Positions 6,923 to 15,396 are shown, numbered from the stretch's first letter. The stretch is 17,356 nucleotides of DNA from Chitinophaga pinensis (GCA_945897765.1 CAMDGP010000018.1:1-17356); one strand, 5' to 3'. The notes: generated by a model from the letters alone, not told the origin. Translations and numbers: made by a program.

Positions 6923-7404
6923 TGAGTGAAGGACCATTTTGGGATCAAAAAAAAGATTCTGTTTGGGCAAACTACAATATTGAAGGGTACCTAATTGGGA
7001 CAGAGGAATTTAAGGAAGATAAGCTAAACGGAAAAAAAGTACTTTATTACTTAAGAAGCCAACAAGAATCTGGAAAAATGGACATTCTATCCATTTCTAA
7101 TTATAAAGACAGTGTTTTAAATGGTGAATTCAAAGAATTTTTCTCAAATGGAAAGTTAAAGAAAACAGGCAGTTATTTAAAAGGACTAAAAACAGGTGAA
7201 TGGCAAGAGTTTGACATGAAGGGTGTTTTAGTAGGTAAAGTTCGTTACAAAGATGGTTTGCCACATGGTTGGGCATATTCTTATAACTCAAAAGGAATTA
7301 AAACTAGCGATACCTTATATCAAAACGGTATTTCTTTAAAAGGAAAAGAGTTAGAAGAATTTTTAGTGAAATGTGAAAAACAAGGTATTGACCCGAATCA
7401 ATAA
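6922..7404 (+). CDS. MORN-repeat protein, C-terminal frame of a probably split gene
   Basis: The 160-aa frame opens MSEGPFWDQKKDSVWANYN, which reads as the second half of a MORN unit and not as a protein start. Further units follow: LIGTEEFKEDKLNGKKVLYY, NYKDSVLNGEFKEFFSNG, KKTGSYLKGLKTGEWQEFD and RYKDGLPHGWAYSYNSKG. There is no signal peptide, although the upstream part has one. In this frame the sequence upstream hits a stop at 6907-6909, so it cannot extend. If translated as it stands, it would rely on TAATG coupling and stay in the cytoplasm. A single extra A near 6918 would join both halves as ...HKNKEIMSEG.... Confidence 0.7.
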   Translation: MSEGPFWDQKKDSVWANYNIEGYLIGTEEFKEDKLNGKKVLYYLRSQQESGKMDILSISNYKDSVLNGEFKEFFSNGKLKKTGSYLKGLKTGEWQEFDMKGVLVGKVRYKDGLPHGWAYSYNSKGIKTSDTLYQNGISLKGKELEEFLVKCEKQGIDPNQ

Positions 7405-7418
7405 GTTTTGTACTTTTG
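7387..7418 (+). promoter_or_regulatory. Promoter of the lipoprotein gene
   Basis: ATTG (7387-7390), a 20-nt spacer and TACTTTTG (7411-7418) fit the TTTG/TAnnTTTG pattern with one mismatch in the -33 box. The -7 box ends six bases before ATG 7425, so transcription would start at or next to the A of the start codon. The -33 element lies inside the end of the MORN gene. Confidence 0.55.
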
Positions 7419-7424
7419 ACTATT

Positions 7425-8117
7425 ATGAAAGCAAGCTTACGATTTTTCTTAATTTCAGCAATTGGCTCTTTTTTACTACTAAGTTCTTGTAAGAAAGAAT
7501 TAGTTAATAGCAATCAATTTCTTTACAGTTCTTATTACGAACTGCAATCAGGAAAGTTTATCGAATACGATGTAATGGAAATTACACATGATGAAAATGC
7601 TTCTGTACAACACGACACAAATTACTATCAATTAAAATGTATTATTGAAGACACTTTCACTGACAATGCTGGTAGATTAGCATTTAATTATGTTCGCTAC
7701 AAAAGAATAAATTCATCTGAATCGTGGATTCAATCAGATTTATGGTCAACAATTGTATTCAATAATAAGGCTGAATTAGTGGAAGAAAACCAACGAATTG
7801 TAAAGTTAGTTTTTCCAGTTTCTGAATTTACAACTTGGAATCCGAATCAATTTAATACTGATGGAAAACTAAATTGTAGCTTTACCGACATTCACAAATC
7901 AAGAGTTATTAATGGTTTTACTTTTGATAGCACGTTGATTGTGGAGCAAGAGAACAAAAGAAACTTAATTGAATTTAAACGGAAATATGAAGTTTATGCA
8001 AACCGAGTTGGAATGGTAAAGAAGTATTACAAAGACATCCAAATATCAAACTTCGACACCTTAAATATTAAATCAGGTAAAGAAATTTTCATGACTTTAA
8101 CGAATTTCGGAAACTAA
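7425..8117 (+). CDS. Putative lipoprotein of unknown function
   Basis: The 230-aa product has a lipoprotein signal peptide: a charged start (MKASLRFF), a hydrophobic core and a lipobox LSSC with Cys22, followed by KKE. It would be acylated and placed in the outer or inner membrane. The rest is soluble, rich in Asn, Ser and aromatic residues, and probably mostly beta-structured (for example FTDNAGRLAFNYVRYKR and KYEVYANRVGMVKKYY). I do not recognise a domain. An in-frame TTG nine bases upstream (7416) falls within the -7 box, so ATG 7425 is preferred. It lies 20 nt after the MORN gene, with its own promoter-like signal. Confidence 0.8.
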   Translation: MKASLRFFLISAIGSFLLLSSCKKELVNSNQFLYSSYYELQSGKFIEYDVMEITHDENASVQHDTNYYQLKCIIEDTFTDNAGRLAFNYVRYKRINSSESWIQSDLWSTIVFNNKAELVEENQRIVKLVFPVSEFTTWNPNQFNTDGKLNCSFTDIHKSRVINGFTFDSTLIVEQENKRNLIEFKRKYEVYANRVGMVKKYYKDIQISNFDTLNIKSGKEIFMTLTNFGN

Positions 8118-8144
8118 ATAATTTCCATAAATTTTACATTCTAG

Positions 8145-8160
8145 ATTCGCCGCAGCGAAT
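8145..8160 (+). terminator. Small GC-rich hairpin after the lipoprotein gene
   Basis: ATTCGC (8145-8150), loop CGCA and GCGAAT (8155-8160) form a perfect 6-bp stem in the 67-bp gap before the GT4 gene. It is followed by ACATTTTAAATT and not by a true U-tract. It may be a weak terminator or an mRNA processing/stability hairpin. Confidence 0.35.
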
Positions 8161-8184
8161 ACATTTTAAATTCTAACAAGCTAA

Positions 8185-9312
8185 ATGAAAATAGTTTTCC
8201 TCTCTACATTTTATCCTTTTCGAGGTGGCATAGCTCAATTTAGCGCACATTTATATCGAGAAGCTGAAAAAAAACACGATGTCGAAGCTGTTACGTTTAC
8301 TCGACAATATCCAAAGCTATTATTCCCTGGAAAAACACAATTAGTTAGTAAGAACGATACTGCTGATAAAATTCCATCCAAGCGATGGTTAGATTCTATC
8401 AATCCATTTACCTATATATCAACAGCCAGAAAAATAAGAAATCTTCATCCAGATTTGATTATTTCACGTTATTGGATGTCATTTTTTGCCCCAAGCTTTG
8501 GTTGGATTTTAGGTAAACAAGAAAAAAAAACAATTCGTTTAGCAATACTTGATAACGTAATACCTCACGAAAGACGTTTCTTTGACGATGCTTTTAACCG
8601 TTTTTTTTTGAATCGAAATGATGGCTTTATTGTAATGTCTGAACAAGTTCAAAAAGATCTACTGTTCTACTTACCAAAAGCGAAACACATTTTGATTCCA
8701 CATCCAATTTACAATCATTTTGGTGAAAAAATTCCAAAAACTATCGCGCTTCAAAAACTAGGAATTTCAGAGTGTTCAGGTAAAAAAGTACTCCTATTTT
8801 TCGGAATAATACGTGACTATAAAGGTTTAGATATTCTATTAAACGCTCTTTCACTTTTAGACGAAACGTATATTTTAGTTATTGCTGGCGAAGTATACGG
8901 TAGCTTCGAAAAATACGCAAGCATCATCAAAGAAAAAAAATTAGACAAAAAAGTCAAACTTTACAATCAATACATTGACGATTCAGAAGTAACTAACTTT
9001 TTCTCAGCTGCTGATGTTTGTGTACTTCCCTATCGTTCAGCAACACAAAGTGGAATCACCAATATTTCGTATCATTTTGAAGTTCCAGTTATTTCAACAA
9101 ATGTTGGAGGATTAGCCGAAACAATTACTCATGGTAGAACAGGATTGATTGCCGAAGAAGTAAATGAAAAAGCACTTGTCAAACAAATCAAAAATTTCTA
9201 CGAAATCTATAATCCTAAGGAATTCACTCAAAATATTCAGCTATACAATAATGAAAATAGTTGGGAGAATTATGTTAATAAAATGCTTGTTTTTGCAGAA
9301 GAATTACGTTGA
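8185..9312 (+). CDS. GT4 family glycosyltransferase
   Basis: This is a GT-B-fold, retaining sugar transferase of the GT4 group, likely acting at the cytoplasmic face of the inner membrane in glycan assembly. The N-terminal domain begins MKIVFLSTFYPFRGGIAQFS, with the glycine-rich acceptor loop. The C-terminal domain starts with LLFFGIIRDYKGLDILLNAL (203-222, with donor-phosphate-binding Arg210 and Lys213). It continues with SAADVCVLPYRSATQSGIT and YHFEVPVISTNVGGLAE, where Glu299 and Glu312 stand in for the usual E-x7-E. No transmembrane helix is seen. The 375-aa length is typical. It is the last gene of the cluster that begins with the GT2 enzyme, and the substrate is unknown. Confidence 0.9.
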   Translation: MKIVFLSTFYPFRGGIAQFSAHLYREAEKKHDVEAVTFTRQYPKLLFPGKTQLVSKNDTADKIPSKRWLDSINPFTYISTARKIRNLHPDLIISRYWMSFFAPSFGWILGKQEKKTIRLAILDNVIPHERRFFDDAFNRFFLNRNDGFIVMSEQVQKDLLFYLPKAKHILIPHPIYNHFGEKIPKTIALQKLGISECSGKKVLLFFGIIRDYKGLDILLNALSLLDETYILVIAGEVYGSFEKYASIIKEKKLDKKVKLYNQYIDDSEVTNFFSAADVCVLPYRSATQSGITNISYHFEVPVISTNVGGLAETITHGRTGLIAEEVNEKALVKQIKNFYEIYNPKEFTQNIQLYNNENSWENYVNKMLVFAEELR

Positions 9313-9357
9313 ATAACTGCGCTCTTTTAAAGTATTTCTTTAATAAACACTATGAAT

Positions 9358-9389
9358 GTTGATTTTACGAAACGTAAATTCTATATTTG
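9358..9389 (+). promoter_or_regulatory. Promoter of secDF
   Basis: GTTG (9358-9361), a 20-nt spacer and TATATTTG (9382-9389) match the Bacteroidota consensus with one mismatch. The leader to ATG 9420 would be about 24 nt. It is A/C-rich and lacks a Shine-Dalgarno sequence. Confidence 0.7.
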
Positions 9390-9419
9390 CACCCTTAATT
9401 CAAATTCAAATTTACAAAA

Positions 9420-12383
9420 ATGCGTTTAAAAGGATTTTTTTGGTCTCTAACTATCTTATTGACAGTTGTTTGTGTTTACCAATTGTCATTTACTTGGGTA
9501 GCAAGTAATGTCGAGAAAAAAGCAGAGAAAGAGGCAGTGCTGAAAGTAAATCAGCTAAAGGAGCAAGTAAAAACAACGAAAGAACCAGCGTTATTACCAA
9601 ATAACACATACGTTGATTTCAAAAACCCTGAAGATGAAGATATAGCAAAATCTGCTTTTATTAATGAAATTCTAAGAGAAAAAGGTGAAAAACCAGTTTA
9701 CCCTGTAATAGGTTCTACTTTCTCTGAAGTGAAAAAAAGATCTTTAGCATTTGGACTTGACTTGGTTGGAGGTATGAGTGTTTCTCTTGAAATCTCAACT
9801 CCTGATTTAATTAAAAATCATGCTAAAAATCCAAAAGATTTGCGTTTTCTAAAAACTTTTGAAAAAGCACAATCAATTTGCAATAATAATGGTGGTGACT
9901 TTTTAACTGTTTTTATTGATACGCACAAAGAAATGAACAAAGGATTACCTTTAAATTACTTATTTAAAGGTGAATCAATCGGTGTTAAATCTTCCGATGA
10001 TGACGTTGAGACATACTTCAGAAAATTAATTGGTTCGTCTATGGACGGAGTTGAACAAATCATGAGTCGTCGTATCAATCAATTTGGTGTTGCGCAGCCC
10101 AATATCCAAAGAGATGCTGCTACAAATCGTTTGTACATTGAGCTACCAGGTGTTCAAGATGAAAATACAGTTGCAAAAAAATTACAATCAACTGCTAACT
10201 TAGAATTCTATGAAACATATCAATTAAGTCAGTTTCAAATTCAATGGCAAGAAGCTTCAAGGTTGTCTACTCAAAAAGAACAAAAATTAACACTTGATAT
10301 TGAAGAAGACACGACAAAAACTGAAAAAGAGGAAGACTTATCTTTGACTTCTTTGTCATCTACCAAAACAAAAGGTTTATCAGATTTAATAACACCCGTT
10401 GGTGATTACGCAGTTGGATATGTTCAGACAGCTAATAAAGTCGCTGTTCAAAATTTATTGAGAAGAAAAGATATTTTAGCTGCCTTGCCTCAAGATTTAC
10501 TTTTCATGTGGTCAGCTGACCCAGAAAAAATTGACGACAAATCAAATAGAACTGCTTATTTTATTTATGCAATAAAAGTTCCTGAATCTGGAAAAGCAAG
10601 AGTAAGAGGCGAACATATTAGCAAAGCATCAACAGGTTACGACCAAAGAGATGGGAAAATTACCGTTGATTTGGAAATGACTGCTGAAGGTTCTGATGAA
10701 TGGGGAAGAATGACATCTGACAATGTTGGAAAAGTTGTTGCAATTACAATGGACAGTGTTGTATTTAGCGCACCTCGTGTTATGAACCCAATCACTACTG
10801 GTAATACGCAAATTTCAGGAAGTTTCACATTTGAAGAAGCACAAGATTTATCTGGACTTTTAAATGGTGGAGCTCTTCCAGCGCCTTGTGTAATTAAAGA
10901 TCAAATGAAAGTTGGGCCTACAATTGGAAAAGAGAATTCAACAGCTGGACTTATTTCATTTGGCGTGGCATTCTTAGCTGTATTGTTATATATGTACTTC
11001 TACTATGGAAAAGCTGGTCTTGCTGCCAATGTCGCTTTAACGGTGAATGTTATCTTTATATTCGGCTGTTTAGCTTCTTTTGGTGCTGTTTTAACTTTAG
11101 CTGGAATTGCTGGTATCGTTTTAACAATCGGTACAGCAGTCGATGCCAATATCTTGATTTTTGAGCGAATAAGAGAAGAACAAAAAAGAGGTAAAGACTT
11201 AAAAGAATCACTTGCTGTTGGTTTTAGAAAAGCACTTCCATCAATTATCGATGCGAACGTAACACATTTACTTGTAGCAATCGCTTTGAAAATATTCGGA
11301 ACAGGAGAAATCGAATCATTTGCAACAACATTAATCATTGGTATTTTCACTTCAATGTTCTCTGCAATCGTAATTACTGAATTAATTATTAATTCATGGT
11401 TAGATAAAGGAAAAAGTATTTCTTTTAGTACTAAATTCTCTAACGGATTATTTCAAAACTTTAATTTCAATTGGGTAGGAAATAGAAAATACTTCTACAT
11501 TTTCTCAATAAGTGTAACTATCATAGGAATTGTTGGAATGGCAACAAGAGGTTTGAAACAAAGTGTTGAGTTTACAGGTGGTAGAACGTTTGTTGCTAAA
11601 TTTGAAAATAAAGCAGATATCGAATATTTAAGAACAAACCTATCTAAAGTTTTTGTAGAAAATGGCGAAGTTGCTTCAATTGATTTAAAAACTAAATCAA
11701 ATGATTACAACGTAGAAATCGTAACGAACTACAAACTAAATAATGATGCTTCAACAAAAGTTGTAACTGATAAACTAAAAGAAGGTTTGGATGCATCAAA
11801 AGAAAAATTAGGGAATTATCAAATTGTAGAATCAAGAAGTATTTCATCTTCCGTTTCTAAAGAAATGTGGTCTTCATCGGTTATATCAATTTCATTATCT
11901 TTACTCGCAATTTTCACCTATATTTTAATGAGATTTGGTCATTGGCAATATTCTTTAGGAGCAATTCTTGGTTTAGCTCATGATGCTTTCTTCGTACTAT
12001 CAATTTTTTCTTTATTGCATGGTTACTTACCGTTTAGTTTAGATGTTAATCAATCATTTATTGCCGCAATATTAACCGTTATAGGCTACTCAATGAATGA
12101 TACTGTAATTGTATTTGATAGGATAAGGGAAAACTTGTCGAAAGCGGGTCCAGACGATCACCATCACCAAATCATAAATACATCTTTAAATGCAACTTTG
12201 AGTAGAACATTTAATACATCAATGATCTTGTTTGTAGTATTATTAATTATGTTCATTTTTGGTGGCCCAGCAATCAAAGGATTCATTTTTGCAATGCTTG
12301 TAGGTGTTGTAATAGGAACCTATTCTTCACTTTGTGTTGCGACACCAATACTAATCGATTTTTCTAAAAAACTGAAAGCATAA
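9420..12383 (+). CDS. secDF: Protein translocase subunit SecDF (fused)
   Basis: This inner-membrane RND-type accessory of the Sec translocon uses the proton gradient to pull exported proteins across. The 987-aa chain is the SecD-SecF fusion usual in Bacteroidota. The SecD half has one N-terminal helix, a periplasmic charged region, FGLDLVGGMSVSLEIS (about 112-127), SRRINQFGVAQPNIQRD with RLYIELPGV, then LLNGGALPAPC. The helix bundle follows with GTAVDANILIFERIREE and RKALPSIIDANVTHL. The SecF half has VEFTGGRTFVAKFE, GAILGLAHDAFFVLS and GYSMNDTVIVFDRIREN. A long low-complexity insert (about 285-320, Lys/Glu/Thr-rich) sits in the periplasmic part of SecD. It is monocistronic, with its own promoter and a strong terminator. 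Confidence 0.97.
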   Translation: MRLKGFFWSLTILLTVVCVYQLSFTWVASNVEKKAEKEAVLKVNQLKEQVKTTKEPALLPNNTYVDFKNPEDEDIAKSAFINEILREKGEKPVYPVIGSTFSEVKKRSLAFGLDLVGGMSVSLEISTPDLIKNHAKNPKDLRFLKTFEKAQSICNNNGGDFLTVFIDTHKEMNKGLPLNYLFKGESIGVKSSDDDVETYFRKLIGSSMDGVEQIMSRRINQFGVAQPNIQRDAATNRLYIELPGVQDENTVAKKLQSTANLEFYETYQLSQFQIQWQEASRLSTQKEQKLTLDIEEDTTKTEKEEDLSLTSLSSTKTKGLSDLITPVGDYAVGYVQTANKVAVQNLLRRKDILAALPQDLLFMWSADPEKIDDKSNRTAYFIYAIKVPESGKARVRGEHISKASTGYDQRDGKITVDLEMTAEGSDEWGRMTSDNVGKVVAITMDSVVFSAPRVMNPITTGNTQISGSFTFEEAQDLSGLLNGGALPAPCVIKDQMKVGPTIGKENSTAGLISFGVAFLAVLLYMYFYYGKAGLAANVALTVNVIFIFGCLASFGAVLTLAGIAGIVLTIGTAVDANILIFERIREEQKRGKDLKESLAVGFRKALPSIIDANVTHLLVAIALKIFGTGEIESFATTLIIGIFTSMFSAIVITELIINSWLDKGKSISFSTKFSNGLFQNFNFNWVGNRKYFYIFSISVTIIGIVGMATRGLKQSVEFTGGRTFVAKFENKADIEYLRTNLSKVFVENGEVASIDLKTKSNDYNVEIVTNYKLNNDASTKVVTDKLKEGLDASKEKLGNYQIVESRSISSSVSKEMWSSSVISISLSLLAIFTYILMRFGHWQYSLGAILGLAHDAFFVLSIFSLLHGYLPFSLDVNQSFIAAILTVIGYSMNDTVIVFDRIRENLSKAGPDDHHHQIINTSLNATLSRTFNTSMILFVVLLIMFIFGGPAIKGFIFAMLVGVVIGTYSSLCVATPILIDFSKKLKA

Positions 12384-12404
12384 GAATTTCTAATATTTAA
12401 TCTT

Positions 12405-12438
12405 AAAGAGGCTGTTGAAAAATGGCCTCTTTTTTTTT
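12405..12438 (+). terminator. Terminator of secDF
   Basis: AAAGAGGC (12405-12412) pairs perfectly with GCCTCTTT (12425-12432) around a 12-nt loop, followed by T to 12438. An ATG in the loop (12422) opens the reading frame of the next gene but is not a credible start. Confidence 0.9.
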
Positions 12439-12440
12439 GA

Positions 12441-12448
12441 TAATTTTG
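12441..12448 (+). promoter_or_regulatory. -7 box of the esterase-like gene
   Basis: TAATTTTG matches TAnnTTTG and ends six bases before ATG 12455. It begins two bases after the U-tract of the secDF terminator. The nearest -33-like element is GTTG at 12414-12417, 23 nt upstream and inside the terminator loop. The predicted transcript begins at about the start codon. Confidence 0.5.
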
Positions 12449-12454
12449 TCTCGT

Positions 12455-13381
12455 ATGAAATCAAGAATTCAATTATTTTTTACTTCATTTATCATTTTAA
12501 TAGTTCAAACAAATTCACTTTTTGGTCAAGTAGCTAAAGGTGAAATTATTGAAATAAAAAACTTCCAATCTAAATATGTTGATTCAAGAACAATTTCTAT
12601 TTGGCTTCCTGAAGACTATGATAGTTTAAAGAAGTATCCTGTACTCTATATGCACGATGGGCAAATGCTTTTCGATTCAACCATTACTTGGAATAAACAA
12701 GAATGGAAAGTAGATGAAACAGCTTCTAATTTGATTTCAAAAAATAAAATAAAACCTTTTATCGTTGTTGGTATTTGGAATAATGGAAATCAACGTCGTT
12801 TTGAATATATGCCCCAAAAACCATTTTCTCAATTACCAAAAGAAACACAGATTTCTGTAAGAAAACAGTTAATGGTTACTAAAGACATTGAGCCCTTAAA
12901 AATTAAAGCTGATAACTATCTGAAATTCATTGCTAAAGAACTTAAACCCTTTATCGATTCTCATTTTTCAACTTTTCCTAATCAAGAAAATACATTTATT
13001 GGTGGATCAAGTTTTGGAGGAATGATTTCTTGGTATGCCTTATGCGAATATCCAAAAATATTTGGTGGAGCCTTATGCATTTCTACCCATTGGCCTGGTA
13101 TGTTTCCGGGTTCTATTAATCCTAAACTACCCGAAGCATTTTTTGCTTACCTAAACAAAAAACTTCCCTCACCAAATAATCATAAAATTTACTTTGATTA
13201 CGGAACAGAAACATTGGATGCCTATTACGAACCTTATCAATTGAAAGTAGATAAAATTATGGAACGAAAAGGATACAAAGAAGGCAATTGGATGTCATTA
13301 AAATTTTCAGGAGAAGATCATTCTGAAAAAGCTTGGGCTAAAAGATTTGATTATCCGCTTCAATTTATTTTTAGGAAGTAA
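12455..13381 (+). CDS. Secreted esterase-like alpha/beta hydrolase
   Basis: This belongs to the putative esterase family that includes esterase D and ferric-enterobactin esterases, with the substrate unknown. A signal peptide (MKSRIQLFFTSFIILIVQTN, ending SLFGQ) predicts export. The fold starts with RTISIWLPEDYD and YPVLYMHDGQMLFD. The nucleophile elbow is GGSSFGGM, with Ser186 as the catalytic serine. Asp255 (YGTETLDAYY) and His289 (GEDHSEKAWAKR) are the likely acid and base. The frame extends 11 codons upstream to an ATG inside the secDF terminator loop. That start would put non-signal residues ahead of the signal peptide, so ATG 12455 (308 aa) is chosen. It converges on accD with a 39-bp gap in which I see no clear terminator. 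Confidence 0.88.
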   Translation: MKSRIQLFFTSFIILIVQTNSLFGQVAKGEIIEIKNFQSKYVDSRTISIWLPEDYDSLKKYPVLYMHDGQMLFDSTITWNKQEWKVDETASNLISKNKIKPFIVVGIWNNGNQRRFEYMPQKPFSQLPKETQISVRKQLMVTKDIEPLKIKADNYLKFIAKELKPFIDSHFSTFPNQENTFIGGSSFGGMISWYALCEYPKIFGGALCISTHWPGMFPGSINPKLPEAFFAYLNKKLPSPNNHKIYFDYGTETLDAYYEPYQLKVDKIMERKGYKEGNWMSLKFSGEDHSEKAWAKRFDYPLQFIFRK

Positions 13382-13420
13382 TAACTAACTAAATTCAATA
13401 CATAAAAAATAAACACTATC

Positions 13421-14266
13421 TTAAGACATAAACATTTTCAGAGACATTGATAAACGAGAACGAATCTCTGCTCGATCAATAATGTAATCTAAGAAACCAT
13501 GTTCTAATAAAAACTCAGAAGTTTGGAAACCATCCGGCAAATCGCGACCAATTGTTTCTTTCACAACACGTGGGCCAGCAAAACCAATTAAAGCTCCAGG
13601 TTCTGCAATATTTATGTCACCTAACATTGCAAAAGAAGCAGTAACTCCTCCTGTTGTTGGATCGGTCAAATAGGAAATGTAAGGTAATTTTGCTTCTGCT
13701 AACTGACCTAATTTTCCAGATATTTTTGCCATTTGCATTAATGAATAACCGGCTTCCATCATACGTGCACCACCTGATTTAGAAATAATCATGAAAGGCG
13801 CATTGATTTTAATTGCTTCGTCTATTGCTCTTGCAATTTTTTCTCCCATTACTGAACCCATTGAGCCACCAATAAAGGAGAAATCCATTGCAGCTATTAC
13901 GAAATCCATTCCGTCTAATTTGCCTTTAGCCGTGCGAATTGCATCTTTCAAACCTGTATTTTTTTGTGTTGCCACAATACGGTCGGTATATTTTTTTGTG
14001 TCTTCAAAATTTAAAGGGTCACCAGAAGTTAGATTTTCATCCAATTCTATATATTGTCCTTCATCAAAAATGACATGAAAATACTCTTCAGAACCAATTC
14101 GTTCGTGATGATTGCATCTATCACAAACGAAATTCTTAGTCGCAAAATCATCTGTGGTATATAACGTTTTACAGTTGGAACAATGTATCCATAATCCTTC
14201 AGGCGTTTCTTTCTTGTCGCTTGTAGAAGTAGTAATCCCTTCCTTTTTTCGTTTAAACCAGCTCAT
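13421..14266 (-). CDS. accD: Acetyl-CoA carboxylase carboxyltransferase subunit beta
   Basis: This is the beta subunit of the carboxyltransferase that moves CO2 from carboxybiotin to acetyl-CoA to give malonyl-CoA, the first step of fatty acid synthesis. The N-terminal zinc ribbon is complete: Cys29 and Cys32 (WIHCSNCKTLY), Cys48 and Cys51 (FVCDRCNHHERI). The crotonase-like body has SGGARMMEAGYSLMQMAK, the LTDPTTGGVTASFAMLGD segment and AEPGALIGFAGPRVVKETIG. The 281-aa length is normal. It follows fbaA by 16 nt on the same strand and has no promoter of its own in that gap, so it is likely the second gene of that operon. accA is not in the window. Confidence 0.97.
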   Translation of the reverse strand: MSWFKRKKEGITTSTSDKKETPEGLWIHCSNCKTLYTTDDFATKNFVCDRCNHHERIGSEEYFHVIFDEGQYIELDENLTSGDPLNFEDTKKYTDRIVATQKNTGLKDAIRTAKGKLDGMDFVIAAMDFSFIGGSMGSVMGEKIARAIDEAIKINAPFMIISKSGGARMMEAGYSLMQMAKISGKLGQLAEAKLPYISYLTDPTTGGVTASFAMLGDINIAEPGALIGFAGPRVVKETIGRDLPDGFQTSEFLLEHGFLDYIIDRAEIRSRLSMSLKMFMS

Positions 14267-14282
14267 TTTTTCTATTTTTAAA

Positions 14283-15350
14283 TTATAAAGTGTTTACGTT
14301 ATTTAAATCTGCGAAACACTGTTCCAATCTTTTATTAAATGTTAACTCTCCTTCTCTCATCCATTTACGTGGATCATAAAACTTTTTATTTGGAATATCA
14401 TCCCCATCAGGATTTCCAATTTGAGTGCGAAGATATTCAATTTTTGCTTCAACGTAATCTCTTACTCCTTCTGTAAATGCAAATTGTAAATCTGTATCAA
14501 TATTCATTTTCACAACTCCGTAGCTAATTCCTTCTCTAATTTCTTCAACTGTTGAACCTGAGCCACCGTGAAAAACAAAATCGACTGGATTAACACCAGT
14601 ATTAAATTTTTGTTGAACAAAATCCTGCGAATTTTTTAGAATAATCGGTGTCAATTTCACATTTCCTGGCTTATAAACGCCATGAACATTTCCAAAAGCC
14701 GCTGCAATTGTAAAACGAGGCGAAACTTTCATTAACTCTTCATACGCATAAGCAACTTCCTCCGGCTGAGTATATAATTTTGAATTATCTACGTCTGTAT
14801 TATCAACACCATCTTCTTCACCACCAGTGATTCCTAACTCAATTTCTAAAGTCATTCCAATTTTACTCATACGAGCTAAATAGTGCTTACAAAGCTCAAT
14901 GTTTTCTTCGATTGGTTCTTCTGATAAATCAATCATGTGTGAGCTGTAAAGTGGTTTTCCTGTTTGAAGAAAATGCTCTTCACCTGCTTCTAATAAACCA
15001 TCAATCCAAGGTAATAGTTTTTTCGCACAATGATCTGTATGCAGAATTACGGTTGCACCATAAGCTTCAGCTAATTGATGTATGTGTTTTGCACCAGAAA
15101 TACCGCCTAAAATTGCTGCTTTTTCTTCTTTATTTGACAAACCTTTTCCTGCAAAATAGATTGAACCACCATTAGAAAATTGAATAATAACGGGCGCTTT
15201 TAATTTAGCTGCTGTTTCCATTACACCATTAACTGTGCTTGTACTTGTAACATTAATGGCAGGTAAAGCAAAACCTTTCTCCTTTGCATATTGAAAAATT
15301 TGCTGCACATCATCGCCTGTTGCAACACCTGGTTTTATTGAATGACTCAT
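14283..15350 (-). CDS. fbaA: Class II fructose-bisphosphate aldolase
   Basis: This zinc-dependent aldolase of glycolysis and gluconeogenesis interconverts fructose 1,6-bisphosphate with dihydroxyacetone phosphate and glyceraldehyde 3-phosphate. The active-site signature is VILHTDHCAKKLLPW, with Asp106 (catalytic) and His107 (zinc). LEIELGITGGEEDGVDN, AAFGNVHGVYKPGNVKL and FVFHGGSGSTVEEI supply the remaining zinc and phosphate-binding residues, and NIDTDLQFAF is also typical. The 355-aa length and internal sequence match the E. coli FbaA-like long form. A TTG two codons upstream (15356) is in frame, but ATG 15350 is preferred. A -7 box lies about 38 nt upstream. accD follows 16 nt downstream. 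Confidence 0.97.
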   Translation of the reverse strand: MSHSIKPGVATGDDVQQIFQYAKEKGFALPAINVTSTSTVNGVMETAAKLKAPVIIQFSNGGSIYFAGKGLSNKEEKAAILGGISGAKHIHQLAEAYGATVILHTDHCAKKLLPWIDGLLEAGEEHFLQTGKPLYSSHMIDLSEEPIEENIELCKHYLARMSKIGMTLEIELGITGGEEDGVDNTDVDNSKLYTQPEEVAYAYEELMKVSPRFTIAAAFGNVHGVYKPGNVKLTPIILKNSQDFVQQKFNTGVNPVDFVFHGGSGSTVEEIREGISYGVVKMNIDTDLQFAFTEGVRDYVEAKIEYLRTQIGNPDGDDIPNKKFYDPRKWMREGELTFNKRLEQCFADLNNVNTL

Positions 15351-15388
15351 GCTCAAATTGATTTTGTTGATTGATTAACTAATGTTGG

Positions 15389-15396
15389 CAAATATA
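15389..15396 (-). promoter_or_regulatory. -7 box of the fbaA-accD operon
   Basis: On the minus strand this reads TATATTTG, an exact TAnnTTTG match, leaving a leader of about 30 nt to ATG 15350. The best -33 candidate is TGTG at 15419-15422, 22 nt away, which is imperfect. Confidence 0.5.

Noticed and set aside
11003..11350. 115-codon minus-strand frame inside secDF
   Set aside because: Shadow frame opposite strongly conserved SecD membrane helices; no promoter or family resemblance.
12422..12454. Upstream ATG extending the esterase-like protein by 11 residues
   Set aside because: It lies in the loop of the secDF terminator and before the -7 box, and it would precede the signal peptide.
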